DNA from: CAZLPY01 sp964561525 | Lineage (GTDB): Bacteria; Patescibacteriota; UBA1384; CAJBMM01 | Reading direction: 5' to 3' | Length of the DNA: 18,084 nt | Assembly (NCBI GenBank): GCA_964561525.1 | Contig: CAZLPY010000011.1 | Span: forward strand, 1-18,084 | Shown here: positions 1 to 5,447 of the stretch, piece after piece | Numbering within the stretch: position 1 is the stretch's first letter | Layout of the letters: each line of letters opens with the position of its first letter | Made by a program: the position numbers and the translations under genes | Notes under the pieces: model-generated | Database searches by the model: none | What the model saw: only the letters and a program-made list of their open reading frames with translations | Told to the model about the DNA's origin: nothing

Positions 1-441
1 TATGGACGTGCATTAGGGGTAAAAGGAGGCAGTGATCCTCGCACCCTACTAAAAGCTATGGAGGCAGTGCGGTCAGTCGTGGAAGACGGTAAAGTAAGGC
101 GAGAAGGCGCTGAGGCCCGGGCAGCGGATATTGACACAAATACTCCACGCATGATGCGCTGGTGGATTACGGAATTAATGAACGTTCCTCAGATATTCGA
201 AAAGGCCGAAAAGCTTACCGGCAACGATCAAAAAGTGTTCAATGAGATAGCTGATGTGGCAGCCAAAATCGCAGAAGAACGTAAAGCTCATCCAGATAAT
301 CTAGATTACGAAGTTGACGAAAAACTTACCCAACAAGTGCGCAGACTATTTAACATTGAACTTTCAGATCAATTGCTGTCATTGATTCAAACTAGTCGCT
401 TGCGTGCGGTTGATGATCCTGGTATTGAAAATAATATATAG
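1..441 (+). CDS. Hypothetical protein, 5' end outside window
   Basis: The reading frame is open from base 1 to a TAG stop at 439-441, so the gene starts left of the window; the first ATG in the frame, at 58, is probably internal because the 19 codons before it read as ordinary protein (beginning YGRALGVKGG). The visible 146 residues are charged and predicted mostly helical, with no membrane segment, signal peptide or motif that I recognise. A tryptophan pair occurs in RMMRWWITELM at about codons 50-60. It lies 15 bp before the next gene and is probably in one operon with the following two plus-strand genes. Function is unknown. Confidence 0.7.
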   Translation, partial: YGRALGVKGGSDPRTLLKAMEAVRSVVEDGKVRREGAEARAADIDTNTPRMMRWWITELMNVPQIFEKAEKLTGNDQKVFNEIADVAAKIAEERKAHPDNLDYEVDEKLTQQVRRLFNIELSDQLLSLIQTSRLRAVDDPGIENNI

Positions 442-456
442 CGTTAAAGGTACAAT

Positions 457-1392
457 ATGGCCGATGTAGACGATAATCAAACCGATCAAGAAGAGCAATT
501 TCCCGACGATATTGATTTGCTTGCCGATTGGCAAATGCAGGATCGGCTAATTGCTATGGCCAAAACTGAGGGTGAAAATGCGTGGGAGGTGCTTTCAAAA
601 GAATACGATCCGGAATACCTCAATGAACAGCTAAACGAAACGGCCCACGTCATTTTGCAGCGCATATTCAACCGATGTCGCGCAATTATGCCGAAAGAGC
701 CTTTAAGCAGCCCGCCAAATCATCTGGCTGACTTAATGCAAGTGCTGTTTTATCGCGATCCAAGCCCACAAAAGGAGCTACTTAAACAACGCATTATGCC
801 GGCTATTAAAGCGGTAAGGTGGCTGCGCGCCAAGCGAACTGAACTGCTACTACCAAAAATGCTAGAGAAACTGCAAAACACCTATAACACCTATTTTAAC
901 GACAATCCCAAATATATTGAGGTTAAATTTTACGGTCGCCTAGCTCGCGACATGCTGCGTGCGTTACCGAGCATTGAATGGCCAAATGAGCAGTTTACAC
1001 AAGACATCCAAGAGGGGTTCGGGTTATCTAAGCAGAATGAAGAAGATGGCGATCAGTTTGTACTGCGCGCTTCTGATGTGCTGTACTATTATCAATTGTT
1101 GTGTCATCTGCTTGTGGCGGCGCAAAAATTTGCCGGCTCTGCTGATGATGCGCAAATAGATCTAAAAACCGCCCTTACACTTGCACCACCTATTCTCAAA
1201 TCGCTGCTGATCCGAGATGATCTAATGCTTAAATATTTGGTCCTGCCGGATGAAGCACTGGAATCACTAGCCACTAGAGAGGCGGAAACCGCAAAAATCA
1301 ATGGTGTTAACGTGACCGAAACCGCCACAGCTCCCACCCCAGCCCCTACAGCGAAAAAAATTGACCAGGAGAACTTACTCGATGTTGGATAA
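457..1392 (+). CDS. Hypothetical protein, 311 aa, acidic N terminus
   Basis: A 311-residue soluble protein with an acidic first 25 residues (MADVDDNQTDQEEQFPDDID), a long helix-rich middle, and a low-complexity Ala/Thr/Pro tail near residues 285-300 (ATAPTPAPTA). No signal peptide, membrane segment or catalytic motif is evident and I do not recognise the family. The start is supported by an AAAGG Shine-Dalgarno-like sequence a few bases upstream of ATG 457. It sits 15 bp after the preceding gene and 18 bp before the next, as expected of an operon. The neighbouring T4SS genes make a role in that region possible, but nothing in the sequence demonstrates one. Confidence 0.7.
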   Translation: MADVDDNQTDQEEQFPDDIDLLADWQMQDRLIAMAKTEGENAWEVLSKEYDPEYLNEQLNETAHVILQRIFNRCRAIMPKEPLSSPPNHLADLMQVLFYRDPSPQKELLKQRIMPAIKAVRWLRAKRTELLLPKMLEKLQNTYNTYFNDNPKYIEVKFYGRLARDMLRALPSIEWPNEQFTQDIQEGFGLSKQNEEDGDQFVLRASDVLYYYQLLCHLLVAAQKFAGSADDAQIDLKTALTLAPPILKSLLIRDDLMLKYLVLPDEALESLATREAETAKINGVNVTETATAPTPAPTAKKIDQENLLDVG

Positions 1393-1410
1393 CCTAAACG
1401 GGATCAAATC

Positions 1411-2244
1411 ATGACTGAACAAGAAACACCGCATGGCGATATCGATTTGGAGAGTGCTCAAGAATTAGAGCGTTTTGATCAAACCGATCGCATGTACGGG
1501 GAACCCGACGATCTAACACCTGAAGAGATCGAGACACTCGAGTACAAACAAGACGTTATCGCCTTGTTACAGGCGTTTTATGACCAATGCCGTGTTGAGG
1601 ATGATGAAAGCAGAGATGCGGCAGGCAATGCGCTCATTGATGCGGCCATGGAGTCCAATATCATTGCGGATGATATAAATGAAGAGGATAAAAAAAATCT
1701 GCTCCACGATATTGAATTATGGACGAGCGACGAACTTGCTACAACGCGGTATGGCTATCCTCATGGTGAAGATATTTCGCCAGAACAATCATCAGCGTTT
1801 GACGCATGGGCTCAATCACTTGAAGCGTATTACTTTGCCCAAATTCTGAATAATAAAATCAGCCCTGCTGATGCGCAACAAGACGTACGCACTCAATTTT
1901 TAGAATATATTGCTACAACCCTTGGCCATGATGTGCAAGATGATGATGGATCGGTTGTGGAACCCGGTATGGATGCCTCGCGTGAGCAAGAACAAGCTGT
2001 GGCTGTGCCAGAAGGCACAGAGCCTGAACCGTTGTCACATCAGTCATCGATTCTATCTGGAAGCGGCAAAGAGGCAGTAGCGGCTGTGGGAAGTGGGAAA
2101 CAGGCACCACCTCGACCAGGAAGTGGTAAGCAGGCTGTGACTCGTCCAGGTTCAGGTAAAGCTGCGATGCCAATGATGCGGGCCAAAAAACGATCGGCGG
2201 AGCAACCCAATACTACTGCAAAGCAACCAGTAGGTGCGCATTAG
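1411..2244 (+). CDS. Hypothetical acidic protein with C-terminal GSGK repeats
   Basis: The product has 277 residues. Residues 1-200 are strongly acidic and helix-rich (for example LTPEEIETLEYKQD and DINEEDKKNLLHDIE). Residues 217-256 are four 10-residue repeats each starting GSGK, and the last 20 residues are basic (RAKKRSAEQ). GSGK resembles part of a P-loop, but the surrounding fold is absent and the repeated, Pro/Ala-rich setting points to a disordered linker. There is no membrane segment. The TAG stop at 2242-2244 is followed in the same frame by 33 further sense codons ending in an acidic Ser/Asp tail, so this gene may have lost its original C terminus. It is the last gene of the plus-strand trio and converges on the PIN toxin gene. 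Confidence 0.68.
   Translation: MTEQETPHGDIDLESAQELERFDQTDRMYGEPDDLTPEEIETLEYKQDVIALLQAFYDQCRVEDDESRDAAGNALIDAAMESNIIADDINEEDKKNLLHDIELWTSDELATTRYGYPHGEDISPEQSSAFDAWAQSLEAYYFAQILNNKISPADAQQDVRTQFLEYIATTLGHDVQDDDGSVVEPGMDASREQEQAVAVPEGTEPEPLSHQSSILSGSGKEAVAAVGSGKQAPPRPGSGKQAVTRPGSGKAAMPMMRAKKRSAEQPNTTAKQPVGAH
2059..2178 (+). repeat. Four-copy 30-bp in-frame tandem repeat (GSGK)
   Basis: Four consecutive 30-bp units encode GSGKEAVAAV, GSGKQAPPRP, GSGKQAVTRP and GSGKAAMPMM. The GSGK codons are written differently in each copy (GGAAGCGGCAAA, GGAAGTGGGAAA, GGAAGTGGTAAG, GGTTCAGGTAAA), so the protein repeat is kept while the DNA has drifted. This suggests selection on the peptide rather than a very recent slippage event. 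Confidence 0.85.
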
Positions 2245-2346
2245 TGCAAGCAGTTAGGGAAATATAGCGCCCGATTTGAAAAGATGTATGCAGATATGAT
2301 GTCTTCAGCCAGCGATTCAGATGATTCCGACTCAGGAGATGAGTAG
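2245..2346 (+). other. In-frame extension after TAG stop (possible lost or read-through C terminus)
   Basis: Directly after the TAG at 2242-2244 the same frame continues for 33 sense codons to a second TAG at 2344-2346. It encodes CKQLGKYSARFEKMYADMM, followed by a Ser/Asp/Glu-rich end, SSASDSDDSDSGDE. The composition matches the acidic body of the upstream protein and looks like coding sequence. It may be a nonsense-mutated 3' end, a stop-codon read-through product, or chance. An internal ATG at 2284 would give a peptide of only 20 residues and has no clear ribosome binding site. Confidence 0.4.
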
Positions 2347-2388
2347 CAGCATGCGAGATCTTGGATAGGCTGTAACAAAGCAAGATAG

Positions 2389-2790
2389 TTAGAACTTGTA
2401 TTGGGTTAGAAACATATCAGCAGTGATAATAGGGGTTACCTTATACTGTTCGAGAGTTAATAAATCACTATCACCAGAGATAATAATATCTGCTTTTACC
2501 GCATGCACAATTGCTAACACATGGTTATCGTCCGGGTCGCGTGTGACTACCTCTGGAATATAACTTGGGATTACAACAGTAAATTTTTCACGAATAATTT
2601 GCTCAACGTCGCTTAATTGCTGAGCATTAAAATGAAACTTGCGTTTCAAGACTCTGAGTAGTTCAGCGAGCAGTTTTTCTGAAGTAACCGCGCTGATATG
2701 TTCACCGATCGCCAATTCGAGCACCTGAGCGGGCTTTCCACCAATCGCAAAAGCCGACACTAAAATATTAGTGTCGATCACTGCGTTCAC
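2389..2790 (-). CDS. PIN-domain toxin (putative ribonuclease)
   Basis: A 133-residue PIN-domain protein, probably the RNase toxin of a type II toxin-antitoxin pair. The PIN acidic residues are visible: D6 in VIDTNIL, E43 in LLAELLRVL, D85/D87/D88 in RDPDDNHVLA, and D107/D109 in SGDSDLL. The RDPDD...GDSDLL arrangement is typical of the 'PIN family putative toxin' group. The length is normal for the family, so the domain appears complete. The start is a GTG at 2790-2788 that overlaps the antitoxin stop by 4 nt (GTGA), implying translational coupling. Such proteins cleave RNA with bound metal ions and are neutralised by the adjacent antitoxin; the precise target cannot be read from the sequence. 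Confidence 0.88.
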   Translation of the reverse strand: MNAVIDTNILVSAFAIGGKPAQVLELAIGEHISAVTSEKLLAELLRVLKRKFHFNAQQLSDVEQIIREKFTVVIPSYIPEVVTRDPDDNHVLAIVHAVKADIIISGDSDLLTLEQYKVTPIITADMFLTQYKF

Positions 2791-3029
2791 CGGCCCGCCC
2801 GAACCTCTCCAATCAATCGTTCAACATCGGCTTCGGTTTTTACTCCTGATTTTTGAGCCTGGACACGCCCGTAGCTATATAGCGCATTCAATTTTCTGCG
2901 AGTTATGAGGTAACTGCGAGCAGCTTCGCGAAAAAATTCGCTTCGTGTCCGAGCCTCTTGCTCAGCAAGATAATCGATGTCGTCTAGCAACGGTTTCGGC
3001 AAGGAAATATTGATAATTTTAGATCGCAT
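2787..3029 (-). CDS. Ribbon-helix-helix (CopG-like) antitoxin
   Basis: An 80-residue protein with an N-terminal ribbon-helix-helix DNA-binding domain. The beta strand is KIINISLP (residues 4-11), followed by helices in LLDDIDYLAEQEARTR and SEFFREAARSYL. The remaining roughly 35 residues would wrap the PIN toxin. The ATG at 3029 is preceded by a strong AAAGGAG Shine-Dalgarno sequence five bases upstream. A near-perfect 21-bp palindrome 20 bp upstream is the expected operator. The gene order (antitoxin first, 4-nt overlap with the toxin) is that of an autoregulated type II module. The family assignment rests on fold-level sequence pattern, not on a close relative. Confidence 0.85.
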   Translation of the reverse strand: MRSKIINISLPKPLLDDIDYLAEQEARTRSEFFREAARSYLITRRKLNALYSYGRVQAQKSGVKTEADVERLIGEVRAGR

Positions 3030-3048
3030 TACACTCCTTTACTGTAAG

Positions 3049-3069
3049 TTTATACAAAGTTTGTATAAA
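3049..3069 (-). promoter_or_regulatory. Palindromic operator/promoter of the toxin-antitoxin operon
   Basis: TTTATACAAA and TTTGTATAAA form a perfect 10-bp inverted repeat around a single central base at 3059. On the minus strand the palindrome is directly preceded by TTGACT and contains TATAAA, so it overlaps a likely promoter, although the 14-bp spacing between those boxes is short. It is the natural binding site for the ribbon-helix-helix antitoxin. Confidence 0.75.
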
Positions 3070-3128
3070 GTCAAGGCCGTCATATTGGCGTTGTGTTGGA
3101 CTTTGAGCTTTTGAGTTAGGACGTGGAC

Positions 3129-3155
3129 AAAAGGGCTGTCCTTTTCGGACAGACC
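3129..3155 (-). terminator. Rho-independent terminator after prgI
   Basis: Read on the minus strand, CTGTCC-GAAAA-GGACAG forms a 6-bp stem (extended by two G-C pairs beyond one mismatch) and is followed by TTTTG. It starts 6 bp after the prgI stop codon. Confidence 0.7.
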
Positions 3156-3160
3156 TTGTG

Positions 3161-3628
3161 CTAGAGCTTGGTTGCATCTACATTTGCGAATACTTGTGGG
3201 GCTGGGGCGGCCGGAGCTGCTGTGGTGTGGCCGCGAGCATCGAGTACCTGCGTTAATTGTTCAATTTTTGACGGATCATAGGCTTTTTTTGGTACTGCAA
3301 CACCGGTTTTGTCACTAGCCGGCCTTTGATGATGCACAATTGGGGCATCGTTCATTTTGTGCCACACCCGCACCTTCGGTTGCATCAAATAATCAATTGC
3401 AGCGATCACAAAAAACAACAGCGGTCGATCCTGCACTTTGAGGAAGGTGAAGGCCAGTGCGATCAGCGAAATAAGCAGCATCACCGGAAACTTCAGTGCA
3501 CCCTGTACCGTTTGATTGATCAAAATATCGAGCGCTCCACCGATCGCTAAATAGCTAAACTCAACCAACGTGAGCGGCCCCACGATTTGGTCCTCTTTGT
3601 CGATATTTTGTGGAACCTTAAACTGCAT
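3161..3628 (-). CDS. prgI: PrgI family T4SS inner-membrane protein
   Basis: A 155-residue PrgI-family protein, the small inner-membrane component (functionally like VirB3) that accompanies VirB4-type ATPases in Gram-positive and Patescibacteria T4SS loci. Residues 1-20 (MQFKVPQNIDKEDQIVGPLT) are the hallmark N terminus. Hydrophobic segments lie at about 21-36 and 47-63, with a further apolar stretch at 70-81. These are followed by the conserved KVRVWHK and a Pro/Ala-rich cytoplasmic tail (APAAPAPQ). The start codon lies in the loop of a 13-bp inverted repeat and is preceded by AGAGGAA. It is transcribed away from the rest of the T4SS genes, which is less usual than co-directional order. A truncated second copy of its first nine codons lies upstream. 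Confidence 0.9.
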   Translation of the reverse strand: MQFKVPQNIDKEDQIVGPLTLVEFSYLAIGGALDILINQTVQGALKFPVMLLISLIALAFTFLKVQDRPLLFFVIAAIDYLMQPKVRVWHKMNDAPIVHHQRPASDKTGVAVPKKAYDPSKIEQLTQVLDARGHTTAAPAAPAPQVFANVDATKL

Positions 3629-3656
3629 TATTCATTCCTCTAAGTTCCACAAAATA
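3604..3656 (-). promoter_or_regulatory. Inverted repeat enclosing prgI ribosome binding site and start codon
   Basis: TATTTTGTGGAAC (3604-3616) and GTTCCACAAAATA (3644-3656) are perfect 13-bp inverted copies. In the prgI transcript the 27-nt loop between them contains AGAGGAA and the ATG. The left arm is coding sequence for codons 5-9. Such a hairpin could control prgI translation; whether it folds in the cell is inferred. Confidence 0.6.
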
Positions 3657-3764
3657 CGGCTCGCATCGCGCTGGCAACGAGCAATGCGAGATGCCACTAA
3701 AAGCTTGCGAGCGATTCAAGCTTCGGCGAGCTGAGATGATGTTTTGTGGTACCTTGAACTGCAT
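3618..3764 (-). pseudogene. Truncated second copy of the prgI 5' end
   Basis: An ATG at 3764-3762 opens a 48-codon frame beginning MQFKVPQNI, the same nine residues that begin prgI at 3628, and then diverging (ISARRSLNRSQAFSG) to a TAA at 3618-3620 inside prgI. Over the shared nine codons the DNA differs only at third positions (TTC/TTT, GTA/GTT, AAC/AAT), so the two copies diverged as coding sequence rather than arising as a fresh duplication. Likely origins are a degraded tandem prgI paralogue or recombination with another T4SS locus. The fragment could also act as a translated leader that ends just inside prgI. Confidence 0.6.
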
Positions 3765-3808
3765 GCTTCATATCGTACCATAATTACCATCTAGTATGCA
3801 GTAGAAGT

Positions 3809-3835
3809 AATTTTAAATTTTAAATTTTAAATTTT
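3809..3835. repeat. Element A left terminal repeat (heptamer AAATTTT)
   Basis: This is four near-complete tandem copies of AAATTTT, exactly complementary to 4223-4249. Each unit contains TAA, and because 7 is not a multiple of 3, three successive units close all reading frames. Confidence 0.9.
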
Positions 3836-3842
3836 AAAAAAT

Positions 3843-4205
3843 CTACCTATTCTTGGTGGTTCGTGCGATTTTAGAGAATATCAATGTTAATTCGTGCACT
3901 TCCTTCTGTAAGATCTGGCATCCTTCGCTAACCTCTGGACATGCGCGAATTAATAACCGTAACCAAAACTTCGTTTCTCGAGCTTCTTTGAGCGAAATGT
4001 GCACCTTGTTCAAGAAATCCTTGGGTGAGCTAGCGCCATTAGCCTCCATGTAGTTTGCGCCTATACTAGGGCCTGATTTCATTATTTGCTGAATTAAAGG
4101 AATGGTTATAACATTCTTAGGAAGGGAGTTGCAAAAATCAATAATAGCCTCTGCAAAAGTAGCTGTCCGCTCTTCCAAATCATAAATTTTTGCAGTTTCA
4201 CGCAT
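3843..4205 (-). CDS. Four-helix bundle protein (S23/Avd-like), element A
   Basis: A 120-residue four-helix bundle protein of the family that includes the 23S rRNA intervening-sequence protein and, more distantly, Avd of diversity-generating retroelements. The diagnostic core is present: SGPSIGANYMEANGASSPKDF followed by HISLKEARETKFWLRLL. The length is normal for the family (about 115-135). The N terminus (IYDLEERTATFAEA) matches that of the element C protein, whereas the element B protein is divergent. No Shine-Dalgarno sequence precedes the ATG; a perfect TATAAT lies 6 bp upstream, which would give a leaderless mRNA. The biochemical role of this family is unsettled: RNA binding is known for Avd and is only assumed here. 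Confidence 0.88.
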   Translation of the reverse strand: MRETAKIYDLEERTATFAEAIIDFCNSLPKNVITIPLIQQIMKSGPSIGANYMEANGASSPKDFLNKVHISLKEARETKFWLRLLIRACPEVSEGCQILQKEVHELTLIFSKIARTTKNR

Positions 4206-4211
4206 ATCTGC

Positions 4212-4217
4212 ATTATA
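4212..4217 (-). promoter_or_regulatory. TATAAT -10 box for the element A gene
   Basis: The minus strand reads CTATAATGCAGATATG: a perfect -10 hexamer 6 nt before the start codon, placing the transcription start at or next to the A of ATG. The -35 region, 17 bp further upstream, lies in the heptamer repeat (TTTTAA) and matches consensus poorly. Confidence 0.45.
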
Positions 4218-4222
4218 GTTTG

Positions 4223-4249
4223 AAAATTTAAAATTTAAAATTTAAAATT
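4223..4249. repeat. Element A right terminal repeat
   Basis: These are tandem AAAATTT units, exactly complementary to 3809-3835 over all 27 bases. Confidence 0.9.
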
Positions 4250-4305
4250 CTTGGACTGTATCCTTCTCCTCGATTGTTGTACAATAAAGTTGGAGGGGTT
4301 TTTGT

Positions 4306-5019
4306 ATGGCTAAGAAGGCACCGCACCCTGCGAGTACGCAAGGTCATTTGCCGTTTGCCGGGATTGAAGAAGGGGTAGTGATTATGCGCGATGGATCCTA
4401 TCGCGCTGTGGTTGCAGTTGGCTCAACCAACTTTTTACTCAAATCCGAGGCGGAGCAAAACGCCCTGATCGGCGCCTATCAAAACTTTTTAAACTCGCTC
4501 AATTATTCGATCCAAATTGTGATGCAATCACGCTTTTTGGATCTGGAACCCTACTTAAAAACACTTGAGGGGAAGGTGCTCGAACAAAAAAACGAGCTCA
4601 TTCGCAAGCAAACCAGCGACTACATCGCCTACGTCCGCGATTTGATCAGTGTCGCCAACATTATGGACAAGCATTTTTACGTCGTGGTTTCCTACACGCC
4701 GCTTGCAGCATCAAAGCGCGGTCTTTTCGCTAGTCTCATCCCAACTGGGCTGCCATCTTCCGTCACGGTAGATGAGACACAGTTCAAGCTTCATCGCGAA
4801 GAGCTGTTGCAGCGCGCCTCCATTATTGCCAACGGGCTTGGTGGGATGGGGCTAAAAACCAGTTTATTGGATAGTGATGATGTGGTACGCCTGCTTTATG
4901 CGGTATACAACTACGAAATCGCCTCAGCCGAGCGGCTCGATAAGCCAGGCGAGCTTTCACAAGGTGTAGTCAGCACAGCGCCGGAAGGCAGCGAGCAAGC
5001 CTTGGATATAAAAAATTAA
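4306..5019 (+). CDS. TraC-like T4SS protein
   Basis: A 237-residue cytoplasmic protein corresponding to the stand-alone TraC-like component that precedes the VirB4 ATPase in many Patescibacteria T4SS clusters. Recognisable features are an N terminus ending STQGHLPFAGIEEGVVIMRD, the core LLKSEAEQNALIGAYQNFLNSLNYSIQIVMQSR (residues about 45-77), and VANIMDKHFYVVVSYTPLA. It has no P-loop and no membrane segment. ATG 4306 follows GGAGGGG with good spacing. The stop codon (TAA 5017-5019) lies inside the left terminal repeat of element B, so the last few residues (DIKN) may come from the insertion and the original C terminus may have been slightly different. The product name rests on family resemblance. 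Confidence 0.8.
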   Translation: MAKKAPHPASTQGHLPFAGIEEGVVIMRDGSYRAVVAVGSTNFLLKSEAEQNALIGAYQNFLNSLNYSIQIVMQSRFLDLEPYLKTLEGKVLEQKNELIRKQTSDYIAYVRDLISVANIMDKHFYVVVSYTPLAASKRGLFASLIPTGLPSSVTVDETQFKLHREELLQRASIIANGLGGMGLKTSLLDSDDVVRLLYAVYNYEIASAERLDKPGELSQGVVSTAPEGSEQALDIKN

Positions 5020-5036
5020 AAATAAAATATAAAAAA
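5011..5036. repeat. Element B left terminal repeat
   Basis: This AT-only sequence in 7-bp units is exactly complementary to 5411-5436. It overlaps the stop codon of the TraC-like gene and the first base of the four-helix-bundle start codon. Confidence 0.88.
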
Positions 5037-5401
5037 TGAATACAGATAATGCGCAGCAAAAATTCAAGAAACGACTTTATAGCTTTGTTCTTCAAACGGT
5101 CCGTATGGTTAATTCTTTGCCCGAAAATCATCTCACGCGAGTGATTAATAATCAGTTATTGCGAAGTGCCACTAGTATATTGGCAAATTACATAGAGGCC
5201 GGGGCGGGAAGTTCGCGCAAAGATTATACGAATTTTTTCCATCATTCCTTGAAATCGGCAAACGAAACAAAGGTTTGGCTCTGCCTGTTACGTGACACAG
5301 ATAATGGCGACAAAGAGATCCTGAAACACCTGCTTAAAGAGCTTGACGAGATCGCTAAGATATTTGGCTCGAGTATTGTAACATTAAAAGGTAGAAAATG
5401 A
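5036..5401 (+). CDS. Four-helix bundle protein (S23/Avd-like), element B
   Basis: A 121-residue member of the four-helix-bundle family, the most divergent of the three in this window. It keeps the core pattern (LRSATSILANYIEAGAGSS, then SRKDYTNFFHHSLKSANETK and VWLCLL) but lacks the YDLEERTA start shared by the element A and C proteins; it begins NTDNAQQKFKKRLYSF instead. The protein is basic and ends KGRK. The ATG directly abuts the left terminal repeat and has no Shine-Dalgarno sequence; TATAAA lies within the repeat, too close to serve as a normal -10 box for this ATG, so expression may depend on read-through from the T4SS operon. The stop is TGA at 5399-5401. Confidence 0.85.
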   Translation: MNTDNAQQKFKKRLYSFVLQTVRMVNSLPENHLTRVINNQLLRSATSILANYIEAGAGSSRKDYTNFFHHSLKSANETKVWLCLLRDTDNGDKEILKHLLKELDEIAKIFGSSIVTLKGRK

Positions 5402-5410
5402 ATTTCCCGT

Positions 5411-5436
5411 TTTTTTATATTTTATTTTTAATTTTT
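5411..5436. repeat. Element B right terminal repeat
   Basis: This arm is exactly complementary to 5011-5036 (26 of 26). It ends 11 bp before the VirB4 start codon. Confidence 0.88.
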
Positions 5437-5447
5437 AATATTGAGGT

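Larger units (their letters stand above)
3809..4249 (-). mobile_element. Element A: four-helix-bundle gene in 27-bp perfect inverted repeats
   Basis: A 441-bp unit holding one minus-strand four-helix-bundle gene between perfect 27-bp inverted repeats built from the heptamer AAATTTT. The gene fills almost the whole interior (7 bp from the left arm, 17 bp from the right). It lies between prgI and the divergent TraC-like gene. No target-site duplication is evident. The architecture resembles the S23-protein-encoding intervening sequences of 23S rRNA, but there is no rRNA here. That it is mobile is inferred from the similar units B, C and D. Confidence 0.6.
5011..5436 (+). mobile_element. Element B: four-helix-bundle gene in 26-bp perfect inverted repeats
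   Basis: A 426-bp unit with perfect 26-bp inverted repeats at 5011-5036 and 5411-5436, enclosing a four-helix-bundle gene in operon orientation. The left repeat reads in heptamers (AAAAATT, AAAAATA, AAATATA). It sits exactly in the junction between the TraC-like and VirB4 genes: the upstream stop codon is inside the left arm, and the VirB4 ribosome binding site begins a few bases beyond the right arm. Its left end (5008-5040) matches 9778-9810 of element D with one mismatch in 33 bp. Confidence 0.6.

Noticed and set aside
3809..3840. AAATTTT tandem repeats as a CRISPR array
   Set aside because: The units are 7 bp with no spacers; they are simple tandem repeats forming element termini.
4251..4285. 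Promoter TTGGAC...TACAAT for the TraC-like gene
   Set aside because: The spacing between boxes is about 23 bp, too long; the promoter of the plus-strand train could not be located with confidence.
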